A stretch of DNA of 64,000 nt from Paralichthys olivaceus (taxonomy: Eukaryota; Chordata; Actinopteri; Pleuronectiformes; Paralichthyidae). Numbering within the stretch: position 1 is the first letter of the stretch; each line of letters begins with the position of its first letter. The translations under genes were made by a program, and so were the position numbers. A model generated the notes under the pieces. The model ran no database searches. It worked only from the letters and a program-made list of their open reading frames with translations, and was not told the DNA's origin. The DNA lies in NCBI RefSeq assembly GCF_024713975.1, contig NC_091111.1, positions 4,153,001 to 4,217,000 on the forward strand, read 5' to 3'. Below, piece by piece: positions 12,901-23,115 of this stretch.

Positions 12901-13565
12901 AAATCTGATCTATACTGAATCTATTGTTGTTCTTCCTCTACCATTGCACATAGATGACAGTCCAACATTATACGCTCACAGACTGGCACAGAACAGCACC
13001 GCTGCTGACAAAACTCCTAAGGGAAACACTGGTGTTATTTAAACCCAGTGGAGGAGAGGAAATTAATTTGCTGGAGTGTAAACAAACCTTGTAAGAGGGA
13101 GAAGTAAGCATCTGTGGCATTTTTCATGATCTCAGGGTTGCAGGTGACATCAGTGAACATCTCCAGCAGCCTGGCCCTGGTTGTCCTCAGGTCACTGGAT
13201 GTATCACAAAACAACAGCCATCAACTGATGTTCTGATCTATCATAATGATTACAGCATTCAGAGTGATTGTATCCAACAAGGCTTTTATATCTAATTAGT
13301 CAAAGAAATGCTATTGATCCCAGGACTGCGACCGCAGCATCACACTGATGCTCATTAGATCAGCATGAGGACAGGTAAGAGACCACACACAAAAAGTATA
13401 TCTGTATAGGATCCATTTCATATTCAACACTCTTGACAGTGCATTGAGTGGATATAAGACATACTTGCATATCTTATTGGCAGAGGGGCTCCCTGCCACA
13501 CCGTAAAAATTAAAGGACACAGGCGCTGTTGCCTTCAGTGGGTTTCTGTGAAACCAATGTGCCAT
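6967..13565 (-). CDS. brox: BRO1 domain- and CAAX motif-containing protein Brox
   Basis: Complete spliced gene, minus strand. Coding exons: 13465-13565, 13088-13194, 11604-11700, 10390-10485, 10172-10244, 9680-9785, 8915-9004, 8655-8740, 8474-8555, 8111-8261, 7169-7328 and 6967-7050. They sum to 1233 nt (410 residues plus stop; human is about 411), and all introns are GT..AG. The protein starts [20 protein letters not shown] and keeps the family blocks [50 protein letters not shown] and ALCKEY. It ends CVVS, a farnesylation CAAX box (CYIS in human). Known role of the family: an ALIX-like BRO1 domain that binds ESCRT-III CHMP4 at endosomal and nuclear membranes, anchored by the lipidated tail. 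The exon 10 donor was set to GTACGT at 8473 because the alternative GT two bases earlier gives an immediate stop. The start ATG directly follows an acceptor. I see no defect. Confidence 0.96.
12480..12815 (+). repeat. L2-type LINE 3' end (in brox intron)
   Basis: Reads 'ttgaacctggttctgctaga', then 'cgccaaagtgcttgctcatt', 'gttgggtttctctatatt', 'agtgccttgagataatg', and ends in 'ttggcgctattcaaataaaattgaattga'-type repeats. This is the familiar 3' end of an abundant fish LINE family. A CT-rich simple tract (about 12520-12600) sits inside it. The second copy is at 42335-42458. Confidence 0.75.
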
Positions 13566-14075
13566 CCTGTGGAAGAGGACACACCTAGAGAGGGTGAAGC
13601 ATACAGCATGACAGGCACTTAATGAACAGCTTCTATTTCTGGAGTTCACACAGTCATGGTGAAGTAGAATGGGCGTTCTTCTGAAGAGCCAGTACACGTT
13701 GGTTAGGCATTTATAGAATGGGCATCATTAACCAGCTAGCTAATGTATCATCATGGCTAACATCAGCTTATCGACACGGTGGCTTCACCTCCTCGCCAGC
13801 GGCCGTGTTGACTCACTAACAGGACAAAGTTAGCGAAATATTGACACAAGGCCTCAGACATGACTTCAGACCGACACGAACGTTGTTTTGAGTCATATGT
13901 ATTTTTCTCTTTCGAAGACAAAGTACATTACGTAAGCTACGCTACGGAGAGCTAGCGGCTAACAGTGGCTACGTCCACAAATGTAAACACGATTCACTGA
14001 AGCCACGAGACAACTGACTCATTAATGTCACAGCTAGATAGGAGGGCTGTGTTTGAACGCGGTTTCAACTCGTAC
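13566..14075 (-). other. First intron of brox (5' UTR intron)
   Basis: Runs from the donor GTACGAG after position 14076 to the acceptor CTTCCACAG before 13566, which directly precedes the start codon. No coding sequence is seen in it. Confidence 0.7.
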
Positions 14076-14210
14076 CTGTAGTTGCGTCGTTGGAGATGTT
14101 TGATAGTGCTGATGGGAAGTGGGACACTGTTTACTTACTTCCGGAAATAAACAAGGAGCACAGGTGGGCCAATGAAAGCAGGCGCGTCAGTCACGTGACT
14201 TGTACCCGGA
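14076..14210 (-). promoter_or_regulatory. brox: brox promoter and non-coding first exon
   Basis: A GT donor at 14075-14074 closes a probable untranslated first exon that starts near 14130-14150. Upstream on the minus strand there is an ETS-type ACTTCCGGAAAT (around 14138-14149), a CCAAT-type box (around 14168) and a perfect 10-bp GTCACGTGAC palindrome at 14190-14199. GTCACGTGAC is the CLEAR-element consensus bound by TFEB/TFE3/MITF factors. No TATA box is seen. The transcription start is inferred, not observed. Confidence 0.55.
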
Positions 14211-14386
14211 AATACCTCCGAGTTCCCGTCAGCTTCTCTTTTGTTCCGGAGCTCAGCTGCTCGAAGAGATTTTCACTGGTGATAATATTTTTATTTTTCA
14301 CAGAGCAGTCGGTGCTGATCAGTCTGGATGTTCTATCAAACTGATCATCGAGGAAATGTTTCATCTAAGATGTTTGGTCGTTTCAG

Positions 14387-14599
14387 TTAAAGGTCCAGTG
14401 TGTAAGATTTAGGTGAAAGGGAACTATTGGCAGAAATTTAGAATAATCCTCATGTTTTCACTAGTTCATTTCATCTAAATTGTATGAATTGTAGTTTTCT
14501 TTACCCCAGAAAAGGCCCTTTATATTTATATACTTTATATTTACATCAAGGGCAATTTCAACACTAGATATCACAAAATTCTACACACTGTACCTTTAA
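14387..14599 (+). repeat. TTAA-type MITE, family A, copy A (short)
   Basis: Starts TTAAAGGTCCAGTGTGTAAG and ends with the imperfect inverse, CTACACACTGTACCTTTAA, bounded by TTAA on both sides. It is about 213 bp and lacks the interior present in the 351-bp copy at 59659, so it is an internal-deletion form. The TTAA boundary suggests a piggyBac-like relationship (inference). Confidence 0.7.
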
Positions 14600-16401
14600 A
14601 TGTTCCATAATTAATAATAATTTTATTTGCCGGTAATTATAGCCAGGACAGACACAATGTTCTCAAACTTATTTTGAAATAGTTGATTGTTTTAAGTCTT
14701 TTATTGTTATTCTTACTTCTGTTTTAATTGCTGTTTCAATTCCCATTTTATTTTACAGGCACATGGTACTTTTGATAAGAAGAATGCTTTATAAATAAAG
14801 ATTATTACATTTGCAATTGATGACTATAAAAAACATTTCTGATGACTGCTGAGCATGATTTTTTGATTCTCATTAACTTGCTGTGTCACAACTGTGTGAC
14901 TCAAGGTAGCGATTGGAATTAATTTAAAGCATTCACATTCAACACAGTCTGAATTACAACCAAATACTACTCTTGGGAACCTGGATTAAGTGTTACAAGT
15001 TATTATTTATAAAACCAATGACCAGACAAATATTTAATGTCTTTTATTTTCCCATTTGGCAAAACATTAAGTGAACAATAAACAGCAATTTCAAGTGATG
15101 GTCAGAGAGGAACAATAGAACAAGCATAAAAGGTTGGATACATTTCAACAACTGTACACCCTCTCACCAATAAAGGGATCACCAAGCATCCACCATACAC
15201 ATAACAGTCTACATACACCACAAATAACCAAAATAAACATAATAGAAATTCATTATTATATGTATATGTTTGTGTCTTTGCTATGTTCTGATGTATTGTG
15301 CTTTTCAACATGAACAGAAGATAATCTATCCATTATCACATTCATTACAGATTTCTTGAATCTCACTAAGGCACACTGTGATGCACAAATATCAGGTTAA
15401 GCAGGTTAGGGCACTTATCTCTGGCATTTGTTTTCTGTACAAGCAAGATGCCACAGTGAGTCATAATTTTACCTAACTTTATACTTAGGTGGTTTTTTTT
15501 TTGTGAAATTTATATCCACTTTTTTATCTGATCAATAAAGACAATAACAAACATCCCAAGAGTCCCAAGAATTGTAAATCCAATACAAGGTACAAGATTA
15601 ATTCCAATGTTTTCAATGCACCGTTATAATCTATTTAAAACAGGCATGGGCACAGAGGAACTACAAAAAGGCACATTTGGTCATCTTGAAGACATCAACA
15701 GCATCATTATGATTATGTTTTCTCATTCTTTTATACTTTAAAAAGATAAATTAATCTCTAGTGGGATCTTTTTAATCTATTGAATGCATGCCAGTGAAGG
15801 AAACATCTGTCTATCCCTTTCTATCTAATCCCAATGCAACTCATTCTGTTATAATTTCGCAGCATTAATTCTGACCATGAAGGTGCAAATCTAGAAATGC
15901 AGAATCACAGACGGCCCTGACGTTTGCAAAATTAGAATCTTGAACCAGACTCCAAAAGGTCACTTTGCTCCAATCAGAAAGCAAATGTACACCAACAACC
16001 AAAAATAAATCAATATCAAGCTCTCGCAGTTGTAACATGGGATCAATAGAGTGGGTAGTGTGAGACAGATTTAGTCAAGTGGTGCCTGTCGACCTCCCCT
16101 TACCTCTGGTCAGAGCAGAGAGAAACTGAAGGTTGCATTAAGTCACACAAACTAAACTCCAAAGAGAAAACTGCTCAATTCAGAGCTTATAACATTGAAG
16201 ACCGTCGCACACATTTTGATTACCCTCTATGTAAGTAAATTACATAAACATTCTTTTTGGTGTTCCATATAAAATCCGTACCATAAAAAGAAGGTGTAAA
16301 AATCATTACAACTGAATGGTCAATAAAAAGCCACACACAAGTACGATGAACATCTATTAAATGAACATCATAATGTGATGCAGTGTTCCCAGTCAAGGAA
16401 A

Positions 16402-16453
<52 letters not shown>

Positions 16454-16767
16454 TGTGTGTACGCAACGTTATGGTTGTTTATTCTAATTCTCTAGAGCTT
16501 TACAATAAATCTAACCTGATGTTTTGGCTTGTGAGACACCCAGAGATCAACAAACATGATGACATGAAACTGAGCAGGACACAAAATCCAGAATGTCTCT
16601 GGCAATAGTGCAGCTTTGGTGATTAAAAAAGTTAAAACTGTGTGCATGCACCATTGTTGGTTCGCTTTCTTGGAAGACAAGCCATTATGGCCTTAAAGCC
16701 CTGAAAAGAGTGTGTGTGATTGCATATTTGCAGAATACCAAATACAACTTATGAGAAAAGGTACAGT
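14600..16767. other. mgat2 3' flank / probable 3' UTR
   Basis: AT-rich, with no coding exon recognised. On the minus strand a canonical AATAAA lies at 16478-16483, about 285 bp past the mgat2 stop, and another lies near 15050, so short and long mgat2 3' UTRs are both possible. A LINE/SINE-tail-like 'gctttataaataaagattatt' lies near 14790-14810 on the plus strand. Confidence 0.45.
16405..16460. repeat. (GT)n microsatellite
   Basis: A GT dinucleotide run with one GA interruption near 16451, just past the proximal mgat2 polyadenylation signal. Confidence 0.97.
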
Positions 16768-18009
16768 TCAAAGTCGCTTGGCATAGTTATTGCATAGAAT
16801 ATGGTCACGAGTGTCTCCCCATCCTCCATTCTTCACGTGTGCCTTGTGCACTGCTGCTTCTGCACCAGTAAGGACAAGAGATGAAGGAAAAAGGCCATGC
16901 TTGGCGCTCTGAAGCCCTTCCTCTGCCATCTGTGAAGCCAATTCTGGCCTGCAGTCCTCCTTCTGGTGAAGGCCACAGTCTCCTGTGTGAAGAACCCGGG
17001 AGCCCTGCGCGACAAGCACTTTGAGGGGCTTTGGTATGCACGTTCCTGACAAGTGCTGTAGAGTCCAGTCCCAGTTGTAGTCGTCATAGGTGCAGAACAC
17101 GTGGCTGCAGCCCATCAGTTTGTAGTACACCTCCCTGGAGAGGGCCATACCTATGTTGTGTTTCGTGGACATCCACCCAGTGGTCAAAACCTTATTGGAC
17201 AGTTTAACAAAATCAGTCATGCTATTGTGGTTACCCAGAGCCAGCATGTCACAGTCCGGGCAGCTGTTCTTCCTGAACTCTACCATTGACTTATAGAAGG
17301 AGAAAAAGTCAGGTAGGATGTAGTTGTCCTCCTCCAGAAAGACTACAAACCCACTGTAGCCCTGCATCACCTGCACTCGCTCCCACACAAAGTGCATTTT
17401 CCACCACCAGTGGTGTTTGGTTTGAGTGATGAGGGCTTCCCTGTAGTGCCCATAGGAGTCAGGGTGTTTCGCGTTGAGGCATCCTGTTTTCACAGCGTCG
17501 TCCTTGGACATGTCTCGGGGGCAGTCTTTTGGATCCTGCCCGGGAAACTCATTGGGATACAGCTGAGTGCTGAAAGGGAAATATATTTGCAGTACCCTGC
17601 AGAAAGTTATCCCCTGCACTATCGTATTTATTTCCTCTGTAAAATAGTCATGGCTGAAGATCACAAGGAAGCCATAAGTCTCTTTGATTTCCTTCAGCGA
17701 CTTGATGAAGAGCTTGAGGTACTCGGGCCTGTTGTGGACCTGCACGACCAGCACCAGACGAGGCTCACCCACGAGCTTGTCCGAATTCTGAATATACTGC
17801 TTGTAGTTAGCGTTGTAAACAGACTGAGACAGGTCTGGCAGAGAAGCAAAGTTAAACTTCACCTTTTCCCCGTCATTTCCCTCAACCACGTGACGGGTTC
17901 CACTTTCATCATTGCCAAAGAGAAAAATCCATAAAATCATCACAGCCAGAACTACAAAGAAGATGAGCAGCAGCGGCAGCAGGTTCCTCCTGATCAGTCG
18001 AGACCTCAT
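16768..18009 (-). CDS. mgat2: Alpha-1,6-mannosyl-glycoprotein 2-beta-N-acetylglucosaminyltransferase (MGAT2)
   Basis: Intronless 413-residue type II Golgi membrane protein (human 447), also single-exon in mammals. It adds GlcNAc in beta-1,2 linkage to the alpha-1,6 mannose arm, the step that commits N-glycans to biantennary complex forms. A basic N-terminus (MRSRLIRR) precedes a transmembrane segment at about residues 9-32. The catalytic domain has LVLVVQVHNRPEYLKLF, HHWWWK, the metal/nucleotide-binding EED acidic triad at about 226-228, CTYDDYNWDW around 306-315 and KNGGWGD near 393-399. The family cysteines (DCPRD..GC, CPDC, CSHVFC, DCG..DC, ILC) are retained. The frame stays open 35 codons upstream of the chosen ATG (18009) but has no ATG there, and this ATG matches the mammalian N-terminus. 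The substitutions and shorter stem suggest a fish paralogue rather than the closest orthologue (inference). Confidence 0.93.
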   Translation of the reverse strand: MRSRLIRRNLLPLLLIFFVVLAVMILWIFLFGNDESGTRHVVEGNDGEKVKFNFASLPDLSQSVYNANYKQYIQNSDKLVGEPRLVLVVQVHNRPEYLKLFIKSLKEIKETYGFLVIFSHDYFTEEINTIVQGITFCRVLQIYFPFSTQLYPNEFPGQDPKDCPRDMSKDDAVKTGCLNAKHPDSYGHYREALITQTKHHWWWKMHFVWERVQVMQGYSGFVVFLEEDNYILPDFFSFYKSMVEFRKNSCPDCDMLALGNHNSMTDFVKLSNKVLTTGWMSTKHNIGMALSREVYYKLMGCSHVFCTYDDYNWDWTLQHLSGTCIPKPLKVLVAQGSRVLHTGDCGLHQKEDCRPELASQMAEEGLQSAKHGLFPSSLVLTGAEAAVHKAHVKNGGWGDTRDHILCNNYAKRL

Positions 18010-18556
18010 TTTTCTCAGGGTGGAAACAGACTTGGAAGGAAGAAGAGGGGGAAGCGGTTGAGATTCACCTTTATCTTCGCTGTGATCTCTATGCAACACC
18101 ACCTCCTCGCGCACTGAAGATCACAGCGTCGTCAGGGACGGTCCGACGTCACGTGGGCCGCTTCCTAACCCGAATGGCAGAAGTTTGTGTCTGTGACGGC
18201 GGCTGCTCTTCTTCACACCGTGTCATTGGAACGAGCTTCCGCGGCGGGTCCTCGGCACCTGCGGAGGATAACAGGAAGAAGAGAGCGAAGTGAGCGGGCG
18301 ACGTGCTGGTTTGACGTTGAAACAAAGGTGGAGTTCGCTGTAAGCTTCGCGTTGGACCTGGACTCACTGGGACGAGGGGCGATGTGTCAACACGCTCACA
18401 CCAGGAAGAGGCTGAAACATCTGGGCCGAAACTTGTTGAACGCTGACGTGTACAGCGCAGCCAACGGGAGGGCGCGCGAGCTGCTGCTCAGCGAATCACG
18501 GCGCCGCCCCCAGCTGCGTAACACGAGACTTTTCAACTGGAAAACTTCTTTACTTT
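18010..18556 (-). promoter_or_regulatory. mgat2: GC/CpG-rich upstream region of mgat2
   Basis: GC-rich and CpG-rich relative to the AT-rich flanks, fitting a TATA-less promoter plus 5' UTR. GACGTCACGTGGG at 18146-18158 combines CRE-like and E-box cores and sits about 140 bp upstream of the ATG. An open frame on the plus strand (18187-18558) starts at GTG and resembles no protein I know, so I treat it as a by-product of GC richness. The region ends abruptly at the 16-bp repeat array. Confidence 0.5.
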
Positions 18557-20130
18557 AAAAACATGACTTCTATTAAACATGACTTATAATAAACATTACT
18601 TATATTAAACATTACTTATATTAAACATTACTTCTATTAAACATGACTTCTATTAAACATGACTTATATTAAACATTACTTATATTAAACATGACTTCTA
18701 TTAAACATGACTTCTATTAAACATGACTTATATTAAACATGACTTCTATTAAACATGACTTATATTAAACATGACTTCTATTAAACATTACTTCTAATAA
18801 ACATGACTTCTATTAAACATGACTTCTATTAAACATTACTTATATTAAACAATACTTCTATTAAACATTACTTATATTAAACATGACTTCTATTAAACAT
18901 GACTTATATTAAACAATACTTCTATTAAACATTACTTATATTAAACATGACTTCTATTAAACAATACTTCTATTAAACATGACTTCTAATAAACATGACT
19001 TATATTAAACATGACTTCTATTAAACATTACTTATAATAAACATGACTTCTATTAAACATGACTTATAATAAACATTACTTATATTAAACATGACTTCTA
19101 TTAAACATTACTTATATTAAACATGACTTATATTAAACATGACTTATAATAAACATTACTTATATTAAACATGACTTCTATTAAACATTACTTATATTAA
19201 ACATGACTTCTATTAAACATGACTTATAATAAACATTACTTATATTAAACATGACTTCTATTAAACATGACTTCTATTAAACATGACTTATAATAAACAT
19301 GACTTCTATTAAACATGACTTATAATAAACATTACTTATATTAAACATGACTTCTATTAAACATGACTTATAATAAACATTACTTATATTAAACATGACT
19401 TCTATTAAACATGACTTATAATAAACATGACTTCTATTAAACATGACTTATAATAAACATTACTTATATTAAACATGACTTCTATTAAACATGACTTATA
19501 ATAAACATGACTTATAATAAACATGACTTCTATTAAACATGACTTCTATTAAACATTACTTCTATTAAACATTACTTCTATTAAACATGACTTCTATTAA
19601 ACATGACTTATAATAAACATGACTTCTATCAAACATTACTTCTATTAAACATTACTTCTATTAAACATTACTTCTATTAAACATGACTTCTATTAAACCT
19701 GACTTCTATTAAACCTGACTTCTATTAAACATGACTTCTATTAAACATGACTTATAATAAACATGACTTCTATTAAACATGACTTCTATTAAACATTAAT
19801 TCTATTAAAAATGACTTATATTAAACATGACTTCTATTAAACATTAATTCTATTAAACATGACTTCTATTAAACATTAATTCTATTAAACATGACTTCTA
19901 TTAAACACGACTTATATAAAACGTGACTTAAGATAAACAAGACTTATATTAAACATGACTTAAGATAAACATGACTTAGAATAATCATGGAATAAACATG
20001 GCTTAAGATAAAAATTATTTAGAATAAACAAGACTTATTTAAAACACGACTTACATGAAACATGACTTAGAACAAACAAGACTTAGAACAAACATGACTT
20101 GGAACAAACATGACTTAAGACAAACATGAT
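18557..20130. repeat. 16-bp tandem array with higher-order structure
   Basis: About 1.6 kb built from the 16-bp unit AAACATGACTTCTATT. Three unit positions are two-state: 7 (G or T), 12 (C or A) and 15 (T or A). From about 18557 to 19910 (roughly 85 units) the period is nearly perfect. Between about 19040 and 19520 the variants follow recurring orders such as GCT-GAA-TAT (48 bp) and GCT-GAA-GCT-GAA-TAT (80 bp). From about 19910 to 20130 units become irregular (ACTTAAGATAAACA, ACTTAGAACAAACA) and fade out, while the left edge is sharp. Units in the 15-A state contain AATAAA on the plus strand. No open reading frame spans it. Confidence 0.95.
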
Positions 20131-21412
20131 TTATATGCTGTTATAACACGGGGGTAATTTTACAGTGTGTGGGCCTCTACCTTATAATCAATACCATTTA
20201 TTATGTACTTACTTATTAACACATTCACTTTATACAGCGTGTTTATACAGCATACTGGAAACTGCAGCCACTCATCTTATAGCGCTGCTCTGAGTTATTT
20301 TATATGTTTCACAGTTTTTATTTGTATCTTCCATCACTGGTCCTGCCCAGGAAGTACTCATCTCTGAAGGTAAACATATTCCCTCCTGACTTTACCTATT
20401 TAGGTTTGACTGTTTAGGTTTGACTGGTTGACTAAGAACTGATGTTCGAAGTCTCTCTGAGACACATAACAAAAAGGTGAGGGGTGTTATTCCTGAAAAA
20501 CCACAAGGCTGGAACTTGATACACCAGATAGACGGAACTTTAAAGGAGGCCATGGAACTAGAAACACTGGTTCTGTCTATCTCAAGGTACTTTGCTTGGT
20601 TGGTCAGGACTTTGCATGCACAACTGTAAGAGTAACTTCAGATGAATTCTTAACCTGCCTTACCAAAGAAAAACAATGTTTCCCTTATGTGCTAACAGAA
20701 CTCAAATAAAGATAGTTTATGTTTTTTTCAAATACTTAAATCATAATGAGAGTATTTGGCCACTTCTGCTGAGTGATTTCCGCTGCATGTCTAAGCTGGT
20801 TCCTTGATATACTGCTGTCTTTTGGAAAAGGGCCACAGTTTAAGGTTTGACATGTGACTCCCTATGAAAGGAACAATATATTAAATTATATAAATTCACT
20901 TGAATGGTGTTGTCCTTCCTGCTGCAGCTCCACTAAACACCTTAAATATTGTGAATTAATTGTGTGTTTTTTTCATCTATAAATCTAAGGAACAGAATGC
21001 AACTTTAAATGAAAATGCATCTTTGTCACAATGTCTGTATTTCCCAGGCTTTAGTTCTTTTCCAGTCCCACTGGAGTTTTTCATGTCTTGTTGTCAGCCC
21101 CTTGTGTAACATCAACAGGCTGCTGAGCCAGAGCCTGGAAAATTTCCCACACTCCCTTGCTTAACATTTACTCACAACAGCCGCCAGATCCAGAGGCCTT
21201 TATCATATCTTGTACATTTATGGACTTAATAACTTTTTTTTTTCACTAATGATATCATAATAAAATATGCTGTTTATCAGGTTTATTTTATTGTATGACG
21301 TAAAGTTCAGTTCTCATCTGTGGTCCACATGATGTGGGGAGAGTGTTGAGACTGTGCCACACCTGAGGGAGCATGAAACACATGCACAGTGGTGATTCAC
21401 AGAATGTTGTTC

Positions 21413-21453
<41 letters not shown>

Positions 21454-22632
21454 ACACACACACACACACACACTTCACTTGTCCAGTCTGGTTTTGTTGT
21501 AGTATGAAATAATAGTATGAGCTGTCTGATTTGAATCAGAAAAGATGCAACTGAAACTAATTGTGTACAGTAGTATGTACTTTTTTTTGCAGCTCATCAC
21601 ATGCAACTGCTGTCAGCAGTTTATAAAAGAGTCAAAATGTGTATCTCCTCCTTAGTTCCCCACTTTGTCATAACAGGAAAAACACATGGCTTTATTCTAT
21701 TACTGTAAGTGTCCCAGAAAAGGCAGGGACACTCGTTATTACTCTTGAGTCAATCATAAATATAATTTAGCCCTTGGCGAGTGATGGGACTAAGTAAGAT
21801 TATGTCTGTTTCAGTTTGGTTTCAGTTTGTGTTGATAGTCAGCAAATAGCACAGTGTGTGATATGTCATAATCATAAGTCTTCAGATCCAGTTGCAGTCG
21901 GTTGTTTTCATTCATCAAGCATGCAAGAAACAGCAACTGATGACATCACTTATATGGCGTCAGCGAGAACCAAGAATTAAACTGATTTGCCTTAAGTTTG
22001 CTTCATTTTACAAAATTCCCTCACCCCTGTCCCTGCTAGATGCAGCTTGCACTGAATGTCTCTACAGCTGGGGTCTCAACAGAACTCTGCCTTTTTTCCT
22101 TTTTAACAGTGCAAATTGTTTATAGCATCTAAACGGCACAAGATACTACTACCGTCCATGTTTGTACAGCATTATAACCTCATGCTTATTTTGACCAGTC
22201 TTCTCTCACCAATTACAGTTTGATCATTGTCATATCAGTACAGTGGAAAATGTGACTGCACTCTATCTTACTTCCACATGTTGATCATATCTGACTGAAG
22301 AAATGTGCCAGAATTCTTCAGCTCTTTCTTTCACCAACCTATCCAGATGTGACAGAAGCTGCACAGGATGAGACACGTTTTAAAAGCTTTGTATCTTTCA
22401 CTTGACATAAAACTGTGGACTGCATTGATTGTGAGACGCTTTCTGGATAAAACATGTAAATTACAGGCAGATAAACACCATTAAATGCAGAAGTGGACAT
22501 GAGTCACACGCTCCAAATGAATGAGTCATCCGGTTGCAGTTTTTTATTCTAGCCACTAGATGGTAGCAGTCTACTACAGAACAATTGATTATTCCATCAT
22601 GTACCTTTTATCTATTTGTTAACCAGATACTT
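20131..22632. other. Intergenic, no gene seen
   Basis: No coding exon or RNA gene recognised. Holds the CA microsatellite at 21413-21473. Confidence 0.5.
21413..21473. repeat. (CA)n microsatellite
   Basis: A CA run with one CC interruption at about 21451. Confidence 0.97.
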
Positions 22633-23115
22633 AAAGGGATAGTTCACCAAAAAATGAAAAATCACCCATTATTTACTCACCACTAGGCTGATGTAGGGGT
22701 GGGTGAAGTGTTTGAGACCACAAAACACTTTAGGAGTCTCACGGATAAAAAACAAACAGCAGAGAAAAAAACACGACATGCTTCCATACTGCTCATGTGG
22801 TGTCATTCAAGTGTCTGCAAGCCCTGATATTCATAATCAACTTAAAATGATGTCATTTAGACCAAGTTTTCAGCCTAAAAGTCCACTACCAGAAGTGCTG
22901 ATGCTGGCGGACGTAGCCATGCAAACATGCACCCCTTGCGTGTCCTTGGGACGAGAGTGTGTGCAGTGTTCTGTGTGCACGAGGGTACATACTTGGATGA
23001 CACCATACAAGCAGTATGGAGGCATGTTGTGTGTTTTCTGTTTCTGTTTCTGTTTTTGTGCCTACATTTGGACTCTGACAGTTCGCCTGCTGCACACATG
23101 TATATTAAAAAAGGA
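22633..23115 (+). repeat. Fish MITE, 'AAAGGGATAGTTCACC' family
   Basis: Starts TTAAAGGGATAGTTCACCAA, followed by 'tttactcaccactaggctga', 'aggggtgggtgaagtgtttg' and 'atactgctcatgtggtgtca'. I recognise these as a very abundant fish TIR element. The open frame inside it (22703-23119) is a by-product. A reverse fragment of the same terminus lies at 33776-33853. Confidence 0.7.

Noticed and set aside
16768-18114. Longer mgat2 product starting 35 codons upstream of 18009
   Set aside because: The upstream part of the frame begins at GTG and has no ATG. The ATG at 18009 matches the family's N-terminus.
18187-18558. 123-codon plus-strand open frame upstream of mgat2
   Set aside because: Begins at GTG, sits in a CpG-rich promoter region where stops are rare, and has no recognisable motif.
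18557-20130. CRISPR-like array
   Set aside because: Units are contiguous 16-mers without unique spacers, in a vertebrate genome. It is a minisatellite.
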